From Arthrobacter sp. QXT-31 (GTDB lineage: Bacteria; Actinomycetota; Actinomycetes; Actinomycetales; Micrococcaceae), in NCBI RefSeq assembly GCF_001969265.1, contig NZ_CP019304.1, forward strand, positions 744,001 through 808,000: a stretch of 64,000 nt of DNA, read 5' to 3'. Made by a program: the position numbers and the translations under genes. Position 1 is the stretch's first letter; every line of letters begins with the position of its first letter. Below, in pieces: positions 52,287-60,707 of the stretch. A model generated the notes under the pieces. The model did not search any database, had not been told where the DNA came from, and worked only from the letters and a program-made list of their open reading frames with translations.

Positions 52287-52317
52287 TAGTAAATCGCGTA
52301 CGGGCGCCCGCGGCATC

Positions 52318-52346
52318 AGTACTCGGTACTCGTTTTTCTGAGTACT
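52318..52346 (-). promoter_or_regulatory. Inverted AGTACTC / GAGTACT repeat upstream of the 6C-like RNA
   Basis: AGTACTC (52318-52324) and GAGTACT (52340-52346) form an inverted repeat; GGTACTCG (52325-52332) adds a third half-site. It lies about 33-61 bases upstream of the putative RNA start, where an activator would bind. The remaining bases 52347-52436 hold only the 3' flank of the LuxR gene. Confidence 0.45.
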
Positions 52347-52436
52347 TAACTACTGGTTCCCGCAGGTGGCGCGATCCGGCCCGGAACCGCGCGGAATGTA
52401 CCCGGCGGGCCCGGAAAAAAATAAGTTCGGGAAGCG

Positions 52437-55160
52437 CTACTTCTTGGGAAGGGCAAGCGCGAGCTCGTCGCGGCGGCGGACGCCGAGCTTGACGTAGCTG
52501 CGGTATAGATGCCCCTCCACGGTCCGCACGGACACCATCAGCTGCTGGGCGATCTCACGGTCCGACAGGCCCTGCACCGCCAACTCCACGATGTCCCGTT
52601 CGCGGCGGGTCAGGTGGACACTGGGGACGGAGGCAACGAAGGGACTTTCCCGGAACCGCTCGCCGAGCTCCTGGTCGCATTTCTCCCGGTGCGCGATCGC
52701 CTGGCGGGCGCGGCGCCGCTCCCCCGCGGCGTCCAGCAGGGCGCCGGCCCTGGCGTACCCCTCGCGCGCCAGGTTCACCAGGCCAGCCTCCTCCAGGGCG
52801 GCCGCAGTTTCCATGAGGATGTCGGCGTCCTCGGAAGCCCAGGCCTGGGCCAGCTGGCGCCAGCCGGCCGCCCAGCGGCCTTCCACGGTGGCTGCGAGGG
52901 AGGCGAGCTCCTTCGCCAGCGAGCGTTCGCCGAGGTCGGAGCAAAGGATCAGGCATTCCAGCCTGGTTCCGGGATGGTTCGCTACGAACTCGGACGCCGC
53001 GAGCTCGCGGAGCCTCTCCAGCCCGGTGCCCTTCCGGTCGAGGTATTCGGCCGCGGCGGCGGCATAGGCCTCCGCGACGGAGTCGCAGCCGGGGCCGCTG
53101 GCGTGCCGGGCCGAGATGAAGTCCTGTTCAAGCCGCTTTGCCTGTGCGGTGTCGCCCAGGCGGGCTGCGGCATAGAAGGCAAGCGACGAGCCGAACCTGA
53201 ACTCCTGCAGCGGATCATTGATCCGGAGCGCCTCAACCGCGGGCAGGAGGACCTGGTACGCGCGCTCCAGCTGTCCCTGCCGCAGGAGCCCGAGGCCGCG
53301 CAGCGCCTGGATCCCGCCGCCGAAGGTCGAGACGCCTTCGGTGCGCTCCGCCGGATAGCCGGAAAGCTCATGCTCGGCGGACTCCCAGTTGCCGGCCGCG
53401 AGGGTGCTGAGTGCCAGCCGGGTCAGGACAAACTCGTTGAAGAAATACAGGCCGCCGTTGAGCGCAGGCAGGAAGGGTCCGGCGGCCGCGGCGGCGGTAT
53501 GGGCCTGGTGTGACCGGCCGGCGGCAACCAGCGTCTGGGCAAGCAGCGCCTGCCCCACGGCGTGCTGGGTGGCCTCGACAGCCGATGCCGTGTCAGGATC
53601 CGGTGTCCCGAGCGAGGCGATGACAGCCGCAATGCCTTCGTGGTCGCCGCTGGCCGCCATCTCCAGCAGCCCGTGGATCCGGTCCTGCCAGGAGTCGTCC
53701 GGCGGGATCCCGGCCTCCTTGAGCTGGCGGCGTGACTCCTCCCTGAGCAGCGGCACGGACATTCCCAAAGCCATGTGGGACGACGCCCTGAGCATCAGCA
53801 CCTGCGGGGCTTCCGGGTCCCCGGCCAAATCGAGCCAGCAGCCGTCAAGGAGTTCTGCGGCCTCGCGGTACTTGCCTTCGTTGAAGTGGGCCCGCGCGGT
53901 GATGGAGAGCGCCTTCGCCTGCAGCTCCGGGGCCCGCACGTGATCGGCCATGAGCCGTGCGCCGGCGTTGTTGAACGTGCCCGCGGCCAGCAGGCCGGCA
54001 TTCAGCAGGTCCAGGTCGGGCACCTCCAGGCCGCATTCCAGCGACCATTCCACCAGCCGCAGCCTGCCCTCGGCACTGGCGCCCGCCGCCGCCAGGTGGG
54101 CGTCAAGCTTTTGCCGCAACTGCAGGCTCCGCGAGACCGACACCTGCCGCCGCGTTGATTCGCCCAGGATGGCGTACGCGAGCCGCAGCTCGGATTGCGT
54201 CGCGGCTGACTCGGCCACCACCTGGTTGTCCAGCAGGGAACGCACGACGCCGGCGCCGCAGACGTCCTCGATAAGGCGCCTGGGCACGGGCTCCGCCAGT
54301 GCGATCACCTTGAGCGCATCCTGCTCCTCCGGCGTTCTGCGGAGAAGATCCTTGACCACCAGGTCCGAAAGCTGAGGCCCGTCAGCCGGCAAGGGTCCGA
54401 GCAGCACCCAGATCCCGTTGCGCTGGACCAGGGTTCCGGCGGCCGTTGCGTCGTTCAGCAGGCAGGCGAGGAGCTGCGGGTTGCCGCCCGATGCAGACCA
54501 CAGCGACTGGACGGTGCTGACGGGAACGGTCCCCTGGAGAGTGTGTTCCACCACTTCCCTGACCTGCTCGCCGTTGAGCGGGCGGAGGTCGATGCGTTCG
54601 GCCAGGCCGTCATACCAGAGCTGGTTCAGGGCCGCGGGCAGGCCCGGCCGCGGCCGCCCTGCTGCCAGCACCGTGGCCCAGCCGGCCGACGTCATGTCCA
54701 CCACCATGCTGGCGGTGGCGTCATCAAGGTGGTGGGCGTCGTCCACCACCAGGAGCACGGGGGCGTCCGTGCCGCCCTTGAGGCCGCTGCTGCCCTTCAG
54801 CTCCTGGAAGTGAGCCCACACAGCCCGCAGCACCGCGACGGGTGAATCCGCTTCCTCGGGGGCGAGCCCGGAGGTGTAAGGCGCCAGCACCCCGTACGGG
54901 ACTTTGGCCAGCGAGGAGCTGCCGTGGATCCGGAGCACGGTCATCTCCGCGGCCAGCTTCTCCCGCACCGCGTCCGTGACGGATGTCTTTCCGACGCCGG
55001 GTCCCGCCATCAGGTAGACGGCCTGGCTGGCGCGGCTGCGGATGACCGTACAGACATGCTCTATCGCTTCACGGCGCCCCGTGAGCTGCCGGCGTTCGGC
55101 TTCCGGCTTGGCGCTGCGGCCGTTGGGCGAGGAGCTGTTAGACGAGGCCAGGCAGATCAC
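52437..55160 (-). CDS. LAL-type LuxR family transcriptional regulator (ATPase-HTH), second of a pair
   Basis: 907 residues. STAND-like ATPase at the N-terminus: Walker A LMAGPGVGKTSV (about residues 51-62), Walker B VLLVVDDAHHLDD (about 137). The long middle is helical, TPR-like. The C-terminal LuxR helix-turn-helix is LTRRERDIVELAVQGLSDRE and QQLMVSVRTVEGHLYRSY. Such proteins are cytosolic regulators with unknown ligands. The GTG start overlaps the upstream LuxR gene by 23 bases and has only a weak ribosome site, so translation is probably coupled. The two genes share layout and look like an old duplication. Confidence 0.88.
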   Translation of the reverse strand: MICLASSNSSSPNGRSAKPEAERRQLTGRREAIEHVCTVIRSRASQAVYLMAGPGVGKTSVTDAVREKLAAEMTVLRIHGSSSLAKVPYGVLAPYTSGLAPEEADSPVAVLRAVWAHFQELKGSSGLKGGTDAPVLLVVDDAHHLDDATASMVVDMTSAGWATVLAAGRPRPGLPAALNQLWYDGLAERIDLRPLNGEQVREVVEHTLQGTVPVSTVQSLWSASGGNPQLLACLLNDATAAGTLVQRNGIWVLLGPLPADGPQLSDLVVKDLLRRTPEEQDALKVIALAEPVPRRLIEDVCGAGVVRSLLDNQVVAESAATQSELRLAYAILGESTRRQVSVSRSLQLRQKLDAHLAAAGASAEGRLRLVEWSLECGLEVPDLDLLNAGLLAAGTFNNAGARLMADHVRAPELQAKALSITARAHFNEGKYREAAELLDGCWLDLAGDPEAPQVLMLRASSHMALGMSVPLLREESRRQLKEAGIPPDDSWQDRIHGLLEMAASGDHEGIAAVIASLGTPDPDTASAVEATQHAVGQALLAQTLVAAGRSHQAHTAAAAAGPFLPALNGGLYFFNEFVLTRLALSTLAAGNWESAEHELSGYPAERTEGVSTFGGGIQALRGLGLLRQGQLERAYQVLLPAVEALRINDPLQEFRFGSSLAFYAAARLGDTAQAKRLEQDFISARHASGPGCDSVAEAYAAAAAEYLDRKGTGLERLRELAASEFVANHPGTRLECLILCSDLGERSLAKELASLAATVEGRWAAGWRQLAQAWASEDADILMETAAALEEAGLVNLAREGYARAGALLDAAGERRRARQAIAHREKCDQELGERFRESPFVASVPSVHLTRRERDIVELAVQGLSDREIAQQLMVSVRTVEGHLYRSYVKLGVRRRDELALALPKK

Positions 55161-57876
55161 CTCTGGAAGTCACGCCGAGTTTGGTGAAGACCTGGTACAG
55201 GTGCCCTTCCACCGTCCGGACTGAAACGCCCATCTCCAGGGCGATGTCCCGGTTGGACACGCCCCTTCCCGCCAGCCGGGAGATCTGGCGTTCCCGCGCG
55301 GTGAGGAGCGGGCTCCCGCTGCTGGGAACAATCGGCAGGCTGGGCACGGTGGCGGTGAGGCTGTCCAGCCGGGCCTGCGCGATGCGGGCAGATGCGGAAT
55401 CCCCGGAATGGCGGGCAAAATCGACGGCGAGCGCCACGCACCGGGCCTCCACCGCGTCGAGTTCCAGCTCCGCGCACAAATGAGCGCCTTCCAGGAGAAC
55501 CTTGGCGTCCTTGGTGCGGGTGCCCACGGCGATGAGGCGGGAGATTTCGGCCAGGGTTCCCTGCCGGTGGCCCGCCACGTCCTCCATGAGGCGGAAGTCC
55601 TCATCGGTTCCGTTCACGGTCGCTCCGAGCAGGCTGATCCCGGCCAGCGTGTACCGGCCGGCCGCGATGTCACGGTGTGCCGCCGCGAGCAGCCGCTTCA
55701 CGGCGTCGGTGTCCCCCAGCCAGCGCCCGGCCATGTCGGCGCAGAACTCCGTGACGAACAGGGTGCGGAAGTTGCAGTGGCCGCGGGCGCCGCGCAGCTT
55801 GTCGAGGTATTTGTGCGCCTGTCCGGCGTTGCCGATCTGGGCGTAGGCGAAGGCCGTGGCGGCGTAGGCGGCCTGGAGCATGTTCAGCACCGGGCGGAGT
55901 TCGAGCTGGGCGACGGCGGACAGCAGCGAGTCCAGCGCCACCGCGCCACGGCCGGAGAAAACGTAGGCGATGCCTGCCGCCAGTTCCGTGGCGGACGTGC
56001 GGTAGGCCAGCCGGCGTTCCGCCTGTCCCTTGGGCGGCCCCACGAGTTCCAGGCACCGCTTCCACTGGCCGGCCTGCAGCAGCACGTTGAAGGCCGTCAA
56101 CGTGAACCGCTCCCGGAGGCCGGTCAGGGGCCCTGCGTCCGAAAGCTGTCCGCCGACGCGCCGCATCAGCTGGAGGGCGTCCATCTCCCGGCCGACGGCG
56201 GACAGGGCGTGCATCAGGAGCAGTGCGGCCTGGATCCTGAAGCCGGGGTCCTTGTTGACCGCCGGATCCACGGCTTCCTCCAGCTCCCCAACCATGGATG
56301 CATAGTCACCGATGAAGGACTTGTATTCGAACTCGGCCAGGGTGATGACGTTGGCTGCCGTGCCCAGCGGATCGGGCCAGCTGGATGCCACTCCGGCGGC
56401 AACGCCCAGCCGCTGGCGGGCGTCTGCCAGCTCGTCCGGAACCTTGTCGCACAGCTCCGGCAACCACACCATGACCCGGCTCTTGGCTGCCACCACGCGG
56501 GCGAAGGCCTCCTCCTCGAGCGCGTCCAGCTGCGCCTGGGAAATGTCCTCCAGCGCGGCCATGGCCTGCACCGGCAGGTCGAGCAGCAGGTAGGCGGTTG
56601 CCTTGTGCAGCTGCGCATCCACCCAGACGTCGTCGGTCTTCTTGATGCCTTCCACGCAGGAGATCGCGAACCGGGGATCAAAGAGGTGCACCGCCGCCTC
56701 CGCCGCGGCCACCGCCATGGCAGGGCTAAGGTCTGCCTGGCATTCCCTGGTCCACGCGGCGAACTCGATCCGCTCCTCCATGCTCATGGCGGACAGTTCG
56801 GGTTCGCGTCCGCCCAGCAACAGAGCGCGGAGTTCACGTCGGCGGGAGATGCTCAGCCACGAGCGCACGACGTCCCCAAGGTACTGTTCCCGCACCGAGA
56901 CCCAGCGGTCCCCGGTGTCGGCGACCGTCAGCAGCCCGGCGTCCTCCATATCGGCCACTATTGCGGTCCCGTAGATTTCGGTCAGCCGGGCCAGCGGAAT
57001 CCGCCGCGCACACGCGAGCATCTCGATGACCTCGCGCGTTTCCGGTTCTTCCCGGGACCATCGGGACCGGACAATGTCATCCAGCCCGGCGGCGCCGTCG
57101 AGCACCACCCTGTCACGCAGGGTCCAGACGGAATCCGACAGGACGAGGTTTCCTGACTGCTGCTGTTCCGTGACGAGTGCCTTGAGCAGCAGAGGGTTGC
57201 CGCCCACGATGGCGTGGTAAGTGCTCACGAGCGAGGCCGAGACGCGGTGGCCCAGCAGCGTCAGCAGCACCTGCCGGGTCTGGAGTTCGTTGAGGTTGTC
57301 CAGCCGGACTTCGGTGAGTCTGCGGTCGGTGAGCAGCCAGTGGAAGTCTGCCGGGAGGTCGCTGGTGCTGGGTGCGATGGCGATGACGCGGGCGGTGTGC
57401 GTCAGCATGATGTTCAGGATGACGCCGGCGCTCATGTCATCGATCGGGCCGGTGGTGTCCAGGGTGATGATGCAGTCCCGGCCTGCGGCGTCGGACCGGA
57501 TCAGGGAGGTGATGCCCTGGAGGATGGCGGTTGGGGAGGCCAGGGCCGACTGCGGCAGCCGGGCCATGAGGAAGGCGAGGCAGGCGTAGGAGGTTTGTGA
57601 GCCGCTCAGGGGGCTGCGGAGCTGGAGCGACCAGACGTCCGGACCCAGCTCGGCAACGGCGGTGCGCGCCAGTGAGGATTTCCCCACGCCGCGGGCACCG
57701 GTGATAACAACGCCCAGGGACTCAGGATCTGTCAGCGCAGTGCGGATGGCTTCGAGGTCTGCGCTGCGCGCGGGAACCGACCATCGTTGTAGGTCCGTTC
57801 CGCCCGCGACGCCCGCCGGTCCCGCCAGCACGCCCGCCGTAGACCCACGTCCCCAGCTCAGTGGCTCAATTGACAT
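55138..57876 (-). CDS. LAL-type LuxR family transcriptional regulator (ATPase-HTH), first of a pair
   Basis: 912 residues. Walker A VVITGARGVGKSSLA (about residues 57-71), a Walker B-like DCIITLDTTGPIDDM (about 133-147) in which the usual Asp-Asp/Glu is altered, helical repeats in the middle, and a C-terminal LuxR helix-turn-helix (LTARERQISRLAGRGVSNRD, ALEMGVSVRTVEGHLYQVF). ATG with GGGAAAAG upstream. The 175 bases upstream to pth show no clear operator. It is likely in one transcript with the gene at 52437. Ligand and targets unknown. Confidence 0.88.
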   Translation of the reverse strand: MSIEPLSWGRGSTAGVLAGPAGVAGGTDLQRWSVPARSADLEAIRTALTDPESLGVVITGARGVGKSSLARTAVAELGPDVWSLQLRSPLSGSQTSYACLAFLMARLPQSALASPTAILQGITSLIRSDAAGRDCIITLDTTGPIDDMSAGVILNIMLTHTARVIAIAPSTSDLPADFHWLLTDRRLTEVRLDNLNELQTRQVLLTLLGHRVSASLVSTYHAIVGGNPLLLKALVTEQQQSGNLVLSDSVWTLRDRVVLDGAAGLDDIVRSRWSREEPETREVIEMLACARRIPLARLTEIYGTAIVADMEDAGLLTVADTGDRWVSVREQYLGDVVRSWLSISRRRELRALLLGGREPELSAMSMEERIEFAAWTRECQADLSPAMAVAAAEAAVHLFDPRFAISCVEGIKKTDDVWVDAQLHKATAYLLLDLPVQAMAALEDISQAQLDALEEEAFARVVAAKSRVMVWLPELCDKVPDELADARQRLGVAAGVASSWPDPLGTAANVITLAEFEYKSFIGDYASMVGELEEAVDPAVNKDPGFRIQAALLLMHALSAVGREMDALQLMRRVGGQLSDAGPLTGLRERFTLTAFNVLLQAGQWKRCLELVGPPKGQAERRLAYRTSATELAAGIAYVFSGRGAVALDSLLSAVAQLELRPVLNMLQAAYAATAFAYAQIGNAGQAHKYLDKLRGARGHCNFRTLFVTEFCADMAGRWLGDTDAVKRLLAAAHRDIAAGRYTLAGISLLGATVNGTDEDFRLMEDVAGHRQGTLAEISRLIAVGTRTKDAKVLLEGAHLCAELELDAVEARCVALAVDFARHSGDSASARIAQARLDSLTATVPSLPIVPSSGSPLLTARERQISRLAGRGVSNRDIALEMGVSVRTVEGHLYQVFTKLGVTSRGDLPGLV

Positions 57877-58051
57877 GAACTTTTCCCTTACATCCCGCCC
57901 GGCAGGATAAAGGCCCCATCGCCTCCCCCGCTTAGAAAGTAGACTACCCCGTTACATAGCAGGGATACAGGGCACTGCGTTCACATTTCGCAGACCTTGA
58001 GGCGACCTTGAGGGTTCGCGATGTGAGGAGGAAAAGCTGTAGCCTGCGCGG

Positions 58052-58636
58052 TTAGACCTTGGCGGTGTGAAACTGCTGCTGTGCTGCGGTCAGGCCCTCG
58101 CGGATGAGGAGTTCGACGGCGTCGGCGGCGTCATCGAGCAGGAAGGGCAGTTCCTTCTTTTCCGCGGTGCCGAAGTCCCGGAGCACGTAGTCCGCGGTGT
58201 CCATCCGGCCCGGCGGCCGGCCGACTCCCACCCGGACGCGGAGGTAGTCCTTGGTGGCGAGGGCCTTGGAGATGTCCCGGAGGCCGTTGTGCCCGCCCTC
58301 GCCGCCGCCGATCTTCAGCTTCACAGTATTAAAGGGGATGTCGATCTCGTCGTGGACGGCGACCACCCGGGCCGGCTCGACGTCGTAAAACTTTGCGAGC
58401 GCCGACACGGGGCCGCCGGAGACGTTCATGTAGGTACCGGGCTTGGCCAGCACCACACGGGGGCCGCCGATGCCCAGCCGGCCTTCGAGGACCAGGGCCC
58501 TGGCCTTGTGCGACTTGAACTTCCCGCCGATCCGGCCGGCCAGCCCGTCCAGCACCATCTGGCCGACGTTGTGCCGGTTGCCGCTGTACTCGGGTCCGGG
58601 GTTGCCAAGGCCTACGATCAGCCAGGTGTCAGTCAT
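58052..58636 (-). CDS. pth: Peptidyl-tRNA hydrolase
   Basis: Recycles tRNA from stalled peptidyl-tRNA. 194 residues. LIVGLGNPGPEYSGNRHNVG carries the catalytic His, with KPGTYMNVSG, VHDEIDIPF and GGGEGGHNGLRDI following. The ATG at 58636 gives the family start (MTDTWLIVGLGNPG). Lies downstream of rplY in the order glmU-prs-rplY-pth common in actinobacteria. Confidence 0.94.
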   Translation of the reverse strand: MTDTWLIVGLGNPGPEYSGNRHNVGQMVLDGLAGRIGGKFKSHKARALVLEGRLGIGGPRVVLAKPGTYMNVSGGPVSALAKFYDVEPARVVAVHDEIDIPFNTVKLKIGGGEGGHNGLRDISKALATKDYLRVRVGVGRPPGRMDTADYVLRDFGTAEKKELPFLLDDAADAVELLIREGLTAAQQQFHTAKV

Positions 58637-58756
58637 GAAATCAATCCTAAGGCGGGGGTTTGCACGCATGCGGGGCAGGGACGGCAGTGGCCGGGCCCGC
58701 AAAGGACCCGGCCACCGGTCCGCGCGCTATGCGGCGCGGGAAGGGTTGTGCCCGAA

Positions 58757-59371
58757 TTACTCGGCAGCAGCTTCTTCGGCCGGAGCCTCTTCTGCGGCGG
58801 CTTCCTCGGCTGCGCCTTCTTCTTCCTCAGCCGGAGCTGCGGCCTCGGAGATGTTGACCACGAGGGCCTCGGCGTCGGTCAGCAGGACGGCGCCCTTGGG
58901 GAGCACGAGGTCGCTGGCGTGGATGTGCTCGCCGGCAGCGCGGCCCTCGATGTTGACCTCGACGGCCTCGGGCAGGTGCGTGGCCTCGGCCTCGAGGGAC
59001 ACCACGGTCAGTTCCAGGTTGTGCACGGTGCCTGCGGCGGTCTCACCCACGGTGTGCACGGGAACGTCAACGGTGACCTTCTCGCCCTGGCGGACGGTCA
59101 GGAGGTCGATGTGCTCGATGATCTGCTTGATCGGGTCGCGCTGGACGTCCTTGACGAGGGCCAGGTGGCCTTCACCGTTGAGGTCCAGGGACAGCAGGGC
59201 GTTGGGAACGCGGACTGCCAGGGTGGTGGCCTTGGCCGGCAGGGTGATGTGGACGGGCTCGGCGCCGTGGCCGTAGATCACGGCGGGGATCTGGCCCGCG
59301 GCGCGGGCGCGGCGGGCGAAGCCCTTGCCGAATTCGGTGCGTGCTTCTGCTGCGAGCTTCTGCTCAGACAT
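58757..59371 (-). CDS. rplY: 50S ribosomal protein L25 (general stress protein Ctc type)
   Basis: 204 residues. Binds 5S rRNA. N-terminal L25 domain (LAAEARTEFGKGFARRARAAG, IPAVIYGHG) and C-terminal TL5 domain (VEVNIEGRAAGEHIHASDL, LPKGAVLL), then an acidic Ala/Glu tail of about 25 residues. The ATG at 59371 is preferred to 59377 since CAGGAG lies 6 bases upstream of it. Confidence 0.93.
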   Translation of the reverse strand: MSEQKLAAEARTEFGKGFARRARAAGQIPAVIYGHGAEPVHITLPAKATTLAVRVPNALLSLDLNGEGHLALVKDVQRDPIKQIIEHIDLLTVRQGEKVTVDVPVHTVGETAAGTVHNLELTVVSLEAEATHLPEAVEVNIEGRAAGEHIHASDLVLPKGAVLLTDAEALVVNISEAAAPAEEEEGAAEEAAAEEAPAEEAAAE

Positions 59372-59377
59372 GTGCAT

Positions 59378-59721
59378 CTCCTGGTGGATTGTTGGGTCAG
59401 CAAGGGCGGAGGTCTGGAGCGACCTTCAACGCCGGGCGGCCCGAAGGCGGCCCCACCAGAAGGGTGATTCAGACCCAGTCGATAACGGAGACCAGCTGTC
59501 CGGTGTACCGCAATTTTACGGATGTCCGGCGCTCTCCCTCGCCAAGGTATCGGGAAAAAGCTTACCAGCGCCCGGCCCGTTTACTGAAAACGGTCCCCAC
59601 CGGCTCCCTCAGCTCGCAAGTCCGATCCGGCTCCCTGCCCTCGCCGGAGCGGCTCCACGCTCAGGGAACCCGGCCGGCGTGGGCCCAGGCTTGCCGGCAT
59701 GGGCCCAGGCGCGCAGCGCCG
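59378..59721 (-). promoter_or_regulatory. rplY upstream region
   Basis: 344 bases without a gene. On the minus strand TAAGCT (about 59563-59558) is a possible -10 for rplY, giving a leader of roughly 180 bases with a G/C-rich hairpin near 59440. Close to prs lies a pair of 18-bp direct repeats (59673-59710). Nothing else clear. Confidence 0.35.
59673..59710. repeat. Two 18-bp direct repeats downstream of prs
   Basis: 59673-59690 and 59693-59710 differ by one base; each contains TGGGCCCAGGC. They start 12 bases past the prs stop codon and could form part of its terminator. Confidence 0.6.
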
Positions 59722-60702
59722 TTAGGCGTTGCCGTCGAAGAGGCTGGTGACCGATCCGTCGTCGAACACTTCACGGATGGCGCGGGCAATGAGCGGCGCG
59801 ATGGACAGCACGGTGAGTTCCGGGAACTGCTTCTCCGCGGGGATGGGCAGCGTGTTGGTGACCACCACTTCGCGGGCGCCGGACTCGGAGAGGCGCCGGG
59901 CAGCGGGATCGGAGAAGATCGCATGCGTGGCGGCGATGATGACATCCTTGGCGCCGGCGTTCTTGAGCACCTGCACGGCGCCGGAGATGGTTCCGCCGGT
60001 GTCGATCATGTCGTCGATGAGCACGCAGGTGCGGCCCTCGATCTGGCCTACCACGGTCTTGGAGACGGCCTGGTTGGGGACGGTGAGGTCGCGGCTCTTG
60101 TGGACGAATGCCAGCGGCGCGCCGCCGAGGCGTTCGGCCCACTGTTCGGCAACGCGGACACGGCCGGTATCCGGCGAGACCACCGTGATGTTGTCGGCGG
60201 CGACCCGGGTCCGGATGTAGTCGGCGAGCAGCGGGATGGCCATGAGGTGATCCACGGGGCCGTCGAAGAAGCCCTGGATCTGCGCGGTGTGCAAGTCCAC
60301 GCTCATGATGCGGTTGGCGCCTGCGGTCCGGTACATGTCGGCGACGAGGCGGGCGGAGATGGGCTCGCGGCCGCGGCCCTTCTTGTCCTGGCGCGAGTAC
60401 GGGTAGAACGGCGAAACCACCGTGATCCGCTTGGCGGAGGCACGCTTCAGGGAATCAATCATGATCAACTGTTCCATGAGCCAGTTGTTCAGCGGTGCCG
60501 GGTGCGCCTGGATGACGAAGGCATCGGTTCCGCGGACGCTCTCCCCGGCGCGCACGTAGATCTCGCCGTTGGCGAAGTCGTAGGCGTCCAGAGGCAGCAG
60601 TTCCGTGCCCAGCTCCTTGGCGATCTCCCGGGCAAGCTCGGGGTGTGAGCGCCCTGCGGCGAGCACCAGTTTCTTCTCGCCGTGAGCCGTAATTTCGGTC
60701 AT
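59722..60702 (-). CDS. prs: Ribose-phosphate diphosphokinase (PRPP synthetase)
   Basis: Makes PRPP from ribose-5-phosphate and ATP for purine, pyrimidine, His and Trp synthesis. 326 residues. LVLAAGRSHPELAREIA, PFYPYSRQDKK, DLHTAQIQGFF, the flexible loop HKSRD and the PRPP loop VLIDDMIDTGGT are present. It begins 5 bases after the glmU stop codon; both are cotranscribed. Confidence 0.95.
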   Translation of the reverse strand: MTEITAHGEKKLVLAAGRSHPELAREIAKELGTELLPLDAYDFANGEIYVRAGESVRGTDAFVIQAHPAPLNNWLMEQLIMIDSLKRASAKRITVVSPFYPYSRQDKKGRGREPISARLVADMYRTAGANRIMSVDLHTAQIQGFFDGPVDHLMAIPLLADYIRTRVAADNITVVSPDTGRVRVAEQWAERLGGAPLAFVHKSRDLTVPNQAVSKTVVGQIEGRTCVLIDDMIDTGGTISGAVQVLKNAGAKDVIIAATHAIFSDPAARRLSESGAREVVVTNTLPIPAEKQFPELTVLSIAPLIARAIREVFDDGSVTSLFDGNA

Positions 60703-60707
60703 GGTTG

